DNA of 39,151 nucleotides from Akkermansia muciniphila. GTDB taxonomy: Bacteria > Verrucomicrobiota > Verrucomicrobiia > Limisphaerales > SIBE01. How positions within the stretch are numbered: the first letter of the stretch is position 1; each line of letters begins with the position of its first letter. Location of the stretch: contig CAMAWP010000024.1 in NCBI GenBank assembly GCA_945861765.1, positions 1 to 39,151 of the forward strand, written 5' to 3'. This document shows positions 17,801 through 25,845 of the stretch, piece after piece. Made by a program: the position numbers and the translations under genes. The notes beneath the pieces were generated by a model. The model made no database searches, was not told where the DNA came from, and worked only from the letters and a program-made list of their open reading frames with translations.

Positions 17801-19182
17801 TCTGTTTCAACGCGATTCAGGTCGCACGTAAAGCGCCAGGCCAAGGTTTGACCGCGGGTCTCATACCGTGGCTGTTCTACTTTGCTGAATAGAAGCTCGC
17901 CGTTCGCCGTCGCCTTCCGAAGAGCTGAGTTGTAGTCTGTAAGCTGGCTGACCTGCTCCTGGGGTGCGGTTCCCTGCAAGAAAAGCTTTTGCCCTCTCTG
18001 AAAATGAAGCTGAGACAGGCTCAAGTCCGGAGGCAGCAGCTCGGAGGCTGCCCTCAAAGAATCCAACGCGGCGTACTTCAGGTTGAGTTGGTTTTGAAGC
18101 ACTTCAACCCGTTCCTTCAGCTTCATGGCATTCGTATATTTAGGGCTGAGCGAGGCGACTTCTTTCTCCAGACTGTGCTGCTGATAATTGAGGACTTGAA
18201 GAGAAGCGAAATAAATTGCGACTCCGATGATGTAAGCCGCGACGATGCCGCCCAAGCCGCTCATCCAAAGACGGTCAATGAACTTTTGCTGATAACGCGC
18301 CGTATATTCAACGGGCAACAAGTTGGCCTTGGCTTCATTGCGTGCCGAACGCTTGGCAGCAAGCTCCGCGACTGCTGCCTTCGACAAAGGCTCGACGGCC
18401 ACGACGCTGTCCTCAGCCCACTGTTTTAAGGACGGTTCCAAGAAAGCTGATGTGGCTGCGTCAGCGACCAAGTGGCATCGGGGTCGAGACGTCAGCCATC
18501 CCTCCATTTCTCCAGCCCAGGCGGCCTTGGTCAGTTGTTCGGCCAACAGCGTGCCGCGGTTCAGGGAATCGGGCAACTGGAGCACTTGCAGTTGCTGCAA
18601 TGAGCCCCCAAACCACCATGCGATGAGGCAGAGATGCTTGCTTCCTTCGTTGCTTGGATAAATCCAAACCCCATCCTCCTCCATTCGAGTGGCGAGCAGT
18701 TGGTGAAGCTGGGGAAGCTCCAACCGGTCGGGCTGATAACCATCGCTCTCGAGTTTACCCAGGAACGCCTCCACGAGATGGCGCGCGGCGATGACGACGA
18801 CCACGGTTTGCATGTTCTCGGCGTGCTGCGGCAAGACCTCGATGCTCCATACAACTTGGTTCGCTGGCAGCGGCGACAGCTTCTCAAGCTGCAGCTCCAC
18901 CATGGAAAGCACTTCCGCGAAATCAGAAGTCGGCAGGTGCGCGACGCGCAAAAAGGCATGATCCGCGGGCAGCCAGGCGATGTTGATCTTCCGTTGCCAC
19001 AGAGACCGCCAATCCTTGCCAACGAGCTTGCTGGGTAGCGGCTCGGCGGGGAGGAGTCGTTGTTCGCTCGCTAAGGCAACTTTCCCGTCCTCTATACTAA
19101 ACCGCCAGAGCTGCCGGGCGTCCGGCTTTGCATCGAGCACATGACAAGAATGGAATGCGGAATTCTTCACTCTTTCACCCAC
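17797..19182 (-). CDS. GspL / PilM-PilN-like inner-membrane platform protein
   Basis: The 461-residue product has an N-terminal cytoplasmic part that resembles the actin-like GspL/PilM domain (SKLVGKDWRSLWQRKINIAWLP; VELQLEKLSPLPANQVVW; DRLELPQLHQLLA). A single membrane segment lies near 307-330 (GGIVAAYIIGVAIYFASL), followed by a coiled coil (LNYQQHSLEKEVASLSPKY) and a periplasmic PilN-like domain (LRAASELLPPDLSLSQLHF). In effect it joins PilM- and PilN-type parts as in GspL. It would bind the GspE ATPase on one side and the M/O-like protein on the other. The GTG start overlaps the gspE end by 16 bases. Similarity is clear in layout, weaker in sequence. Confidence 0.78.
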   Translation of the reverse strand: MGERVKNSAFHSCHVLDAKPDARQLWRFSIEDGKVALASEQRLLPAEPLPSKLVGKDWRSLWQRKINIAWLPADHAFLRVAHLPTSDFAEVLSMVELQLEKLSPLPANQVVWSIEVLPQHAENMQTVVVVIAARHLVEAFLGKLESDGYQPDRLELPQLHQLLATRMEEDGVWIYPSNEGSKHLCLIAWWFGGSLQQLQVLQLPDSLNRGTLLAEQLTKAAWAGEMEGWLTSRPRCHLVADAATSAFLEPSLKQWAEDSVVAVEPLSKAAVAELAAKRSARNEAKANLLPVEYTARYQQKFIDRLWMSGLGGIVAAYIIGVAIYFASLQVLNYQQHSLEKEVASLSPKYTNAMKLKERVEVLQNQLNLKYAALDSLRAASELLPPDLSLSQLHFQRGQKLFLQGTAPQEQVSQLTDYNSALRKATANGELLFSKVEQPRYETRGQTLAWRFTCDLNRVETE

Positions 19183-20918
19183 ATTTCGGATTTAGTATCG
19201 CCGACCAAAGCATTCAGGTGTTCCTCGGTTTGCGTGACACGCAGGACTTCTTCGATGGTCGTCTGACCCGCTTTGACTTTGTTCCACCCATCCGTGCGAA
19301 GATTGCGCATTCCCAGTTCGATAGCGCGCTGGGCCATCGTGCTGGCCGGGGCACGACTCAGAATCAACGGACGGAGCGCCTCGTTCAAAATCAGGATCTC
19401 ATAAATGCCCATGCGTCCCTGATAACCCATCTCACGACATTCCACGCAGCCTTTTCCTCGCCAGAACTTCGCGGTCTCGATTTCAGATTCGGGGAAACCA
19501 ATCCTCCGCAAATAATCACGTTCGACCTTCTGCTCAATTTTGCAATGCTGGCAGATCGTTCGCACCAAGCGCTGCGCCATGACAGCCTCGACAGATGACG
19601 CCACCAAGAACGGCTCGATCCCCATGTCGATCAAACGTGTGAAAGCACTCGGAGCGTCGTTGGTGTGGAGTGTGCTGAAAACCAAGTGGCCGGTTAGAGC
19701 AGCGCGAATGGCAATCTCGGCGGTTTCCAAGTCGCGAATTTCACCCACCATGATCACGTTGGGATCCTGCCGAAGAATGTGCCGCAAGCCCATGGCAAAC
19801 GTCAATCCAATGTCCGATCGGACGGCAATTTGGTTAATGCCCTTCAACTCGTATTCGACCGGCTCCTCGATCGTGATGATGCGCTTATGCACCGAATTGA
19901 TCGTGCTCAGAAAGGCGTAGAGCGAAGTGGATTTTCCCGAACCTGTCGGGCCCGTGACGAGAAGAATACCGTGAGGCTTGATGATGATTTCGCGCAACGC
20001 ATTTTCTTCAGCCGGCGCAAAGCCAAGTTTCTCCAAGCTGAGGAATATCTTACCCCGCGTTAATAACCGCAACGAAACGCTTTCGCCATAGACGGTCGGC
20101 ACTGTGGAAACGCGGATATCAATCTCTTCACCTTTGATCCGGACATTGATGCGGCCGTCTTGAGGCAGACGCTTCTCGGCGATGTTCATCCCGGACATCA
20201 CCTTGACACGGGAAATCAGAGCAGCCTGGTAACGCTTGAGCTGGGGTGGCATCGGCGTCTGGTGCAGGATTCCGTCGATGCGATAGCGAATCCGCAGTTC
20301 ATCCTCGGCCGGCTCGAAGTGAATATCGGTCGCGCGGTCTTTGAAGGCTTCCCAAATGATCTGATTGACGAACTTGATAACGCTCGCTTCCTGATCTCCT
20401 TCCGTGATCTCTTTGTCATCACCCACCACGAGATCGATCGGTTCGTCTTCGGCTATTTCGTCGAGGGTTTCAGCGCCCACTCCATAATATTTCTTGAGCG
20501 CCTTTTCGATCTCGATCTTAGAGGCTAACCCAAACTCAATCGGACATTGGGCATCAAACTGGACGGCGCATAACATTGCCGTGTCAAACGGATTGCTGAC
20601 GGCCACTTGCAAGGTGTCGTCCTCAAATTTCGTGGGCAACACCGTGTATTGAAAAGCGACCTTCGTGGAAATTCTCTTCTGCGCCTCAGCAGAAATGGTC
20701 GTCTTGGGAAGATCCAAGTAAGGCCACTTGAGAGCTTGGGACAGACGTTCCAAAAACAGGTCCTCGGATAGCCCCGCCTCCCGACTGAAGAATGCGATCA
20801 ATGACTCCTGCGAGCCGTTCTCGACAGCAATCCGCCACTCTTTAGTCCATGCTTCGAATTGGTCGGTATTCGCTAAAGCCGCTTGTGCCAGAACGTTTTT
20901 TATCGATACAAAAGCCAT
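19167..20918 (-). CDS. gspE: GspE/PilB-type secretion ATPase
   Basis: A 583-residue cytoplasmic hexameric ATPase that powers pseudopilus or pilus assembly. An N-terminal MshEN-like domain spans about 40-150 (LSQALKWPYLDL; TLQVAVSNPFDTA), followed by the T2SE core: ASDIHFEP-like ATDIHFEP at 197-204, Walker A GPTGSGKS at 323-330, the Asp box ITIEEPVEYELKG, Walker B NVIMVGEIRDLETAEIAIRAALTGH and the His box FSTLHTND. A tetracysteine zinc site (CQHC ... CVEC) follows, as in GspE. It is the first gene of the four-gene operon. The operon has no gspF, gspG or prepilin peptidase gene within the window, so those must be elsewhere. Confidence 0.95.
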   Translation of the reverse strand: MAFVSIKNVLAQAALANTDQFEAWTKEWRIAVENGSQESLIAFFSREAGLSEDLFLERLSQALKWPYLDLPKTTISAEAQKRISTKVAFQYTVLPTKFEDDTLQVAVSNPFDTAMLCAVQFDAQCPIEFGLASKIEIEKALKKYYGVGAETLDEIAEDEPIDLVVGDDKEITEGDQEASVIKFVNQIIWEAFKDRATDIHFEPAEDELRIRYRIDGILHQTPMPPQLKRYQAALISRVKVMSGMNIAEKRLPQDGRINVRIKGEEIDIRVSTVPTVYGESVSLRLLTRGKIFLSLEKLGFAPAEENALREIIIKPHGILLVTGPTGSGKSTSLYAFLSTINSVHKRIITIEEPVEYELKGINQIAVRSDIGLTFAMGLRHILRQDPNVIMVGEIRDLETAEIAIRAALTGHLVFSTLHTNDAPSAFTRLIDMGIEPFLVASSVEAVMAQRLVRTICQHCKIEQKVERDYLRRIGFPESEIETAKFWRGKGCVECREMGYQGRMGIYEILILNEALRPLILSRAPASTMAQRAIELGMRNLRTDGWNKVKAGQTTIEEVLRVTQTEEHLNALVGDTKSEMWVKE

Positions 20919-21156
20919 TAAAAATAATTCAATTCAACCCATTGTTATACAAAGGAAACTAGAGAAAGTTGCGGTGAGGGTCAAAGTAATTGCGGATGCC
21001 GAGCCAACGCGAAGCGCTTGAGAGTGATAACCGCGTCAATCGCCCTGTTCGTCGAAAGGCTCCGTGGCCAGGAGGTCGAGGGCCTCGCTCGCGAGCGGGG
21101 AGGATACTCGGCGGCGATGGGGAGCAGTCGCTCCAGAAATGGGTCCGCAGTCCATT
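20919..21156. other. Intergenic region before gspE
   Basis: This 238-base gap holds the presumed promoter of the gspE operon in its AT-rich left part (about 20919-20975). The right part is GC-rich with a 12-base palindrome CGCTCGCGAGCG at 21086-21097. I see no gene in it. Confidence 0.4.
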
Positions 21157-21564
21157 TTAAGGTGCGTTCAAACCTGGGTTCACCGGCCTTTTCCAGATCG
21201 GCACCAACCGCTTCATCTCATCGATCAAGAATTGGCAGGCTGCGAACGCTTCACCCCGATGAGGAGCGATCACCTCGACCCAGAGCGATGGTTCGCTGAC
21301 CTTTACCAACCCGATTCGATGAATCAACCGGACTGATTCCAGGGGCCATCGCGCCTCGAGTTGATCAAACAGCAACTGGAATTGATGCTCCGCCATTCGC
21401 TGAAACGCTTCGTAATCAATGGCGCTAATGAGCATTTCATTCTCGGTGCCACGAACCACGCCCGTGAAATACACCGCTGCCCCCATCCCGGAGGACATCG
21501 AGCGCGCTTCGACCAGGGCAGCCTCGTTTATCGGGTCGTGAGTGATAATCAACTGACGTTTCAT
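21157..21564 (-). CDS. moaE: Molybdopterin synthase catalytic subunit MoaE
   Basis: Together with thiocarboxylated MoaD it converts precursor Z (cPMP) to molybdopterin. The 135-residue product has the family sequence: AAVYFTGVVRGTEN near the start, IDYEAFQRMAEHQF, VRLIHRIGLVKVSEPSLWVEVIAPHRGEAF, and ACQFLIDEMKRLVPIWKRP with the conserved lysines of the active site. Length is normal. It follows moaD by about 40 bases on the same strand, consistent with co-expression of the two subunits. Other moa genes are not in the window. Confidence 0.95.
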   Translation of the reverse strand: MKRQLIITHDPINEAALVEARSMSSGMGAAVYFTGVVRGTENEMLISAIDYEAFQRMAEHQFQLLFDQLEARWPLESVRLIHRIGLVKVSEPSLWVEVIAPHRGEAFAACQFLIDEMKRLVPIWKRPVNPGLNAP

Positions 21565-21606
21565 GGTCCGATTTGCAGCGGCTGTTTTCTCTAGTGTGGC
21601 GAAAGA

Positions 21607-21852
21607 TTAACCCCCTTGAACTGGCGGGAACAAAGAAACCTCGTCATCTTGTTTCAAGATATAGCGTCGGTTTTGATACTCGACTCCGACGGCAATCAAG
21701 GTGGACCGTTCCATCGCAACTAATTGGGGGAAACGCCGGAAAAGCTTTTCCAACACGTCACCTATCGTGCTGCCGAGCGGAACTTCTTCGGCCGCCTCAC
21801 TGCATCCGGTTAGGTCTTTGAAATACGAATGGAAAGTCACGTTGACGAGCAT
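21607..21852 (-). CDS. moaD: Molybdopterin synthase sulfur carrier subunit MoaD
   Basis: A ubiquitin-like small protein whose C-terminal Gly-Gly is thiocarboxylated and donates sulfur in MoaE. The product starts MLVNVTFHSYFKDLTG, has LGSTIGDVLEKLFRRFP and IAVGVEYQNRRY, and ends VSLFPPVQGG with the required diglycine. The ATG at 21852 gives the usual family start and an 81-residue protein. An in-frame GTG at 21897 would add 15 residues and overlap the hpt stop by 4 bases (GTGA), so coupled translation from that start is possible. Confidence 0.9.
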   Translation of the reverse strand: MLVNVTFHSYFKDLTGCSEAAEEVPLGSTIGDVLEKLFRRFPQLVAMERSTLIAVGVEYQNRRYILKQDDEVSLFPPVQGG

Positions 21853-21893
21853 GTTGGTTTCTTGGCTTGGGTCGCTGGCAGGTCTTCCTGAAT

Positions 21894-22520
21894 TCACTTG
21901 GCAGCGGATGTCATGGATTCCGCACCATTCAAATACACGTTTGGATGAAGCACTCCCACGAACGGTAAGTTGCGATATCGCTCAGCAAAATCCAGTCCGT
22001 AGCCGACTACGAACAAATCTGGGATCTCAAACCCGACGTAATCAGCGGCGACTTTTTCCACGCGCCGGGAAGGCTTGTCGAGGAGAACGCAGGTTTTGAT
22101 TTCCTTGGGTTTTAACCGCCCAAGTTTAGCCAGAACACAGGCCAGAGTTTTGCCGGTATCAAGAATATCGTCCACCAACAGGAGGTCGCGTCCGCGGACG
22201 TCCAGGCGCAACTCCTTGGTAAAGATCAGTTCACGGGCTTCTGTGCCGCCGCGGTAGCTCGAAACGCCCATGAAATCCAAACGCAACGGCAGCGTCAATC
22301 GCCGTATTAAATCGGCTAGGAAGAGGACGGTGCCGTTAAGCAGGGAAACAATCACCAATTCCCTTCCAGCAAAATCACGCTCAATCTCCGCTGCTAAAGA
22401 ATTCACCCGCCGATGCAACTCCGCTTTCGTGATCAGGATGCGGCTGACTTCATCGCGCCATCGCATGGGGACATTAGATCTCGGAGTCATTAGATCGCGA
22501 CGCTGGCTGCGAAGGAACAT
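21894..22520 (-). CDS. hpt: Hypoxanthine (purine) phosphoribosyltransferase
   Basis: Salvages hypoxanthine and guanine with PRPP to IMP and GMP. The 208-residue product has the type I PRTase signature LLLVDDILDTGKT, an upstream LVIVSLLNGTVLFLADLIRR (PPi loop region), MGVSSYRGGTEA in the flexible loop, and CVLLDKPSRRV with VGYGLDFAERYRNLPFVGVL at the C-terminus. The N-terminus is uncertain: ATGs at 22520, 22490 and 22466 are all in frame, and the last (MRWRDEVSRILI) fits the family's usual start best. The 3' end lies against moaD. The upstream neighbour is a dUTPase-like gene, so the group mixes nucleotide metabolism and molybdopterin synthesis. Confidence 0.93.
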   Translation of the reverse strand: MFLRSQRRDLMTPRSNVPMRWRDEVSRILITKAELHRRVNSLAAEIERDFAGRELVIVSLLNGTVLFLADLIRRLTLPLRLDFMGVSSYRGGTEARELIFTKELRLDVRGRDLLLVDDILDTGKTLACVLAKLGRLKPKEIKTCVLLDKPSRRVEKVAADYVGFEIPDLFVVGYGLDFAERYRNLPFVGVLHPNVYLNGAESMTSAAK

Positions 22521-22538
22521 GGACAGCAGAGCCGCGCT

Positions 22539-22919
22539 TTAGATGTGCTTGGAATCACTTTGATCTTTCGCAGTGTAACCGCTCTCCTGGCGCTTAAAGT
22601 TGACCTCGTTCTTTTTCATGTAGGCATTGAATACGTCGTCCGCGCTCATGCCGAGGACTTGGGCAGCGCTGATCAGAAAATGAAAAAGGTCCACCACCTC
22701 AACGCGGGCATTCTGTTCGTCGAACTTTTGATATTTGGCCCACCATTTCCAAGGAACGCTATCCGTGAGTTCAGCCATTTCTTGAGTCATGGCGCGGCAA
22801 TAATTGAGCAGCCATTTGGTCTTTTCCTCTTCGTTCATGCCATCGGTCTTGACTCCAATCCGTTCGTTCAAGGCTTTTTGCATCCGAAAGAGCTCTCGCA
22901 GTTGGTCTGGTTGTTCCAT
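22539..22919 (-). CDS. Dimeric all-alpha dUTPase-like NTP pyrophosphatase
   Basis: The 126-residue, all-helical product resembles the dimeric dUTPase / MazG-like superfamily that hydrolyses dUTP or related nucleotides to the monophosphate. The metal-binding pattern is visible: an early helix with TQEMAELTDSVPWKWW supplies acidic residues, and a later helix RVEVVDLFHFLISAAQVLG supplies ExxD. The C-terminus has DVFNAYMKKNEVNFKRQESGY, typical of this family. No trimeric-type dUTPase motifs are present. It would keep uracil out of DNA, which fits the hpt neighbour. The exact substrate is inferred. Confidence 0.82.
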   Translation of the reverse strand: MEQPDQLRELFRMQKALNERIGVKTDGMNEEEKTKWLLNYCRAMTQEMAELTDSVPWKWWAKYQKFDEQNARVEVVDLFHFLISAAQVLGMSADDVFNAYMKKNEVNFKRQESGYTAKDQSDSKHI

Positions 22920-23001
22920 TGAGAAACTTTTTCGAGACTCGATCGCAGATGCAAGCGGAAACGTCGAACAGAAAGGGCGCGATCAAAGTTCACCGGCTCA
23001 C

Positions 23002-24714
23002 TTACCAGCCCGCAGCCTTGCCGTTAACTCGTGGATCATGCGCGCCGATAAAGGCTCGATTTGTCGGGTTGGCCGCGACGGCCTGGGTGACTCCGAATGA
23101 ATCGACCGGAGTCAACATGTGGCCTCGTTTCTCCAGTTCAGGTAGAACTTTTTCGCCCGCAGCCTTTTCAATCGTAAGCCGGTTGGGTGCCCATTGATGG
23201 TGGAACCGGGGTTGGGCCAAAGCAGCTTCGAGACCCATGCCGAAATCAATAGTGTTGATAATCGCAAGCACGACTTGGCTGATGATCGTCGGCCCGCCTG
23301 CGGCACCCAACGCTAGGACAGGCTTGCCACTCTTCATGACGATCGTGGGGCTCATGCTCGTCAATGGACGTTTGCGGGGGGCGATAGCATTGGCCTCGGC
23401 ACCCACCAATCCAAAGAAATTGGGCACTCCAGGCTGAATTGAAAAATCGTCCATCTCATTATTCAAAAGCACGCCTGTTCCAGGAACCACGATTTTGGAG
23501 CCGAACGACGTATTGATCGTAGCGGTGCAAGCGACCCAATTCCCCGCCGCGTCGGCTGCTGAAAAATGAGTGGTGTGCTGCCGAAAGAAATCTTTCTGAG
23601 CTCCGGGTGGAACGTCATGTTGGATCACATTCGCGACTCGATCCATTCGGATGCGGCTCGCCAATTTGGTGGCGTAGGCCTTGGAGGTTAAGCCGCGCGG
23701 AACCTTGATAAAATCAGGATCGCCCAGCCAATAGGCGCGATCGGCGAAGGCGAGTTTCATCGCTTCACTGGTGACATGAATGGCATCGACGGAATTGGTG
23801 GCTCGAATCTTCGCCAGATCAAAATACTCAAGGATGTTCAAAATTTGAGCCACGTGAACGCCGCCGGAACTGGGAGGTGGAAACCCAACAATCGTGTAAC
23901 CCCGATACGTGCTGACCACCGGATCTCGCAATCGAGATTGGTAAATCGCAAAATCGTTGAAGTTGAGAATGCCGCCGTTCCGAAACATCCAATCACCGAT
24001 CGCCAGAGCGAACACGCCCTTGTAAAACCAGTCGGTTCCATTGGCGGCAATCGCTCGATAGGTCGCCGCTAAATCCGGCTGTCGCAGGATCTCGCCCGCT
24101 TTTTTTGGGCTGCCGTTTGGATGCAAAAATATCGCGCGCGAGGACTCGAAACCGCTGAGCTCATTCGCATGGGACGCCAGAACTCGGGCGTAATCGGCAT
24201 CGATTTGAAAACCGTTCTCCGCAATCCGCGCCGCGACGAGCAAAGGATCGCTCAGCTTAAGGCGGCCGTACGTGCGCGATGCGTAGGAATAAGCCATGAG
24301 CGATCCCGGTGTCGCCACGGACAAGGCGCCGAGCTGGCTTAATTGTGGGTCAGCCCGGTTATTGCGAACATACATGTTCCGAACCGCTGCCAGGGGAGCC
24401 GCCTCCCGCCCATCGATGGCCACCGTTCGTCCGTTGGCCAAATGGATCAGCATGAGGCACCCACCCCCAATGCCTGAATTATAGCCGTTAACAACTCCCA
24501 GCGTCAGTGCGGCGGCGACGGCTGCGTCGATCGCGTTTCCGCCACGACGAAGCGCTTGAAGTCCTGCCTCGGTAGCCAGAGGGTGGACCGTCGCCACCAT
24601 CCCTCGTTGGCCCAGCGCGGGCTCGCCTTGGCTGACCAAGGCAAGATTCGCCGCCACAAAGACAATTGCCAAACATCGAGCGAACGCGAAATTAGGATCG
24701 TAATGAATCTTCAT
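23002..24714 (-). CDS. ggt: Gamma-glutamyltransferase
   Basis: An exported N-terminal nucleophile hydrolase that cleaves gamma-glutamyl bonds of glutathione and transfers the glutamyl group. The ATG at 24714 is chosen over a GTG at 24741: it has a GAGGAAAG ribosome-binding-like site upstream and opens a signal peptide (ARCLAIVFVAANLALVSQG). The mature part begins GMVATVHPLATEAGLQALRRGGNAIDAAVA and has GYNSGIGGG. The autoprocessing site lies in RQHTTHFSAADAAGNW, the threonine before HFS being the nucleophile. The small subunit contains PLTSMSPTIV and AAGGPTIISQVVLAIIN. Length (570 residues) is normal. The gene follows the DUF1573 gene closely on the same strand. Confidence 0.95.
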   Translation of the reverse strand: MKIHYDPNFAFARCLAIVFVAANLALVSQGEPALGQRGMVATVHPLATEAGLQALRRGGNAIDAAVAAALTLGVVNGYNSGIGGGCLMLIHLANGRTVAIDGREAAPLAAVRNMYVRNNRADPQLSQLGALSVATPGSLMAYSYASRTYGRLKLSDPLLVAARIAENGFQIDADYARVLASHANELSGFESSRAIFLHPNGSPKKAGEILRQPDLAATYRAIAANGTDWFYKGVFALAIGDWMFRNGGILNFNDFAIYQSRLRDPVVSTYRGYTIVGFPPPSSGGVHVAQILNILEYFDLAKIRATNSVDAIHVTSEAMKLAFADRAYWLGDPDFIKVPRGLTSKAYATKLASRIRMDRVANVIQHDVPPGAQKDFFRQHTTHFSAADAAGNWVACTATINTSFGSKIVVPGTGVLLNNEMDDFSIQPGVPNFFGLVGAEANAIAPRKRPLTSMSPTIVMKSGKPVLALGAAGGPTIISQVVLAIINTIDFGMGLEAALAQPRFHHQWAPNRLTIEKAAGEKVLPELEKRGHMLTPVDSFGVTQAVAANPTNRAFIGAHDPRVNGKAAGW

Positions 24715-24741
24715 TTTTTCTTTCCTCAGCTTTGGAAACAC

Positions 24742-25761
24742 TCAGCGCTTCGGCACAGTGACGATCATCGGCACTTCGATCTTACGCTGAGTCGGCACCG
24801 AGGTTTCAAACGAGACGTAACCGCTCATTGTTTGCTCAGGCACTTCGTTAAGTTTGGCGACGAGTTCATAAGCTTTGCCGGACTCTTTCGACACGAGCGT
24901 GACCTTAATGCCCTTAAGCGTAATCTCCGGATTCTTCAACTCGAATGCTCGACCATTTCCGGAACGAATCGTTACCCGCCGAGTGAGTAGCGCTTCCGCA
25001 CGTTCCGGATTGGTCTTCGCCGGGTCGGTGATGCTCCAAGACAATGCTTCGGGACTCAGCGAGAGCTCCTCTATGACCCGCCCGAAAACGAGGATAGCGG
25101 CTGTCGGGCCGTTGGTCTCCTCGGCGGTGTACACGTGGATGTATTCGACGAAGCGGCGCGGCGGTCCGTCAGGTTGAATTGCGACGCGAAAGCGCACGGC
25201 CGTATCATCATCCCCGCCACCAGGCTCTCGGTTCGCAGTGATCCATGGCTTCGAGGGATGGAGCTTCAAGACGCGAGGCGGCTTTCGATCTGTGCGTGTG
25301 ATGGTGATGATTTGGTTTGTCTCCTTGCCCCCCTCGGGGATGTTCGGCGCGAGTGTTGTGGGTGTGATGTCGTAGAGCGGGGTGTAATCAACCTTCAATG
25401 TGAGGACGACTTCAGTAGTCCGAGGGTCATTCGAGTGAATGGTAATGTGCTCTTCCAGGTTTGCCTTGGATAGTCCGAGATTCAGCACAAAGGATAGCTC
25501 GCCCGTCTCGCCAGGCCTGAGAGTATCAGGCTTCAGGCTGGCTACGGTGCAATTGCAGGAGGGAATCGGCTCCAGGATTCTGAGGAGGCCATCACCGACG
25601 TTCTTGAACTTGAACGTTCCGGAAACGCTTTCGACACGCGACGTCTTGCCAAAGTCCCAAACAGTCCGGTCGAACTGAATTTTCGGATCGCCATCAGCGA
25701 GAGCCACAACGCTCAGGGCGCTCGTCCAAAGTGCTATTGCAAGCAGATATGCTTTCATCAT
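24742..25761 (-). CDS. DUF1573 domain secreted protein
   Basis: The 339-residue product has a signal peptide (AYLLAIALWTSALSVVALA) and an immunoglobulin-like DUF1573 domain at about 30-130: IQFDRTVWDFGKTSRVESVSGTFKFKNVGDGLLRI followed by PSCNCTVASLKPDTLRPGETGEL, where the CxC pair is typical. Two further beta-rich segments follow, with no recognised enzyme motif. The family is common in Bacteroidetes, Planctomycetes and Verrucomicrobia and has no settled function; a periplasmic or surface structural role is a guess. It lies directly upstream of ggt and likely shares its transcript. Confidence 0.88.
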   Translation of the reverse strand: MMKAYLLAIALWTSALSVVALADGDPKIQFDRTVWDFGKTSRVESVSGTFKFKNVGDGLLRILEPIPSCNCTVASLKPDTLRPGETGELSFVLNLGLSKANLEEHITIHSNDPRTTEVVLTLKVDYTPLYDITPTTLAPNIPEGGKETNQIITITRTDRKPPRVLKLHPSKPWITANREPGGGDDDTAVRFRVAIQPDGPPRRFVEYIHVYTAEETNGPTAAILVFGRVIEELSLSPEALSWSITDPAKTNPERAEALLTRRVTIRSGNGRAFELKNPEITLKGIKVTLVSKESGKAYELVAKLNEVPEQTMSGYVSFETSVPTQRKIEVPMIVTVPKR

Positions 25762-25845
25762 GGCTGGTGCGCATTCAAACCGTCGGCAAGCCCGTTTGTC
25801 CAGATCTCCGAGGAGAATCAGGGATCGCCAATTGCCGACGGCTTG

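Noticed and set aside
21086..21097. A perfect 12-base palindrome considered as a moaE terminator
   Set aside because: No run of T follows it on the - strand, and the stem is short with no loop, so intrinsic termination is not supported.
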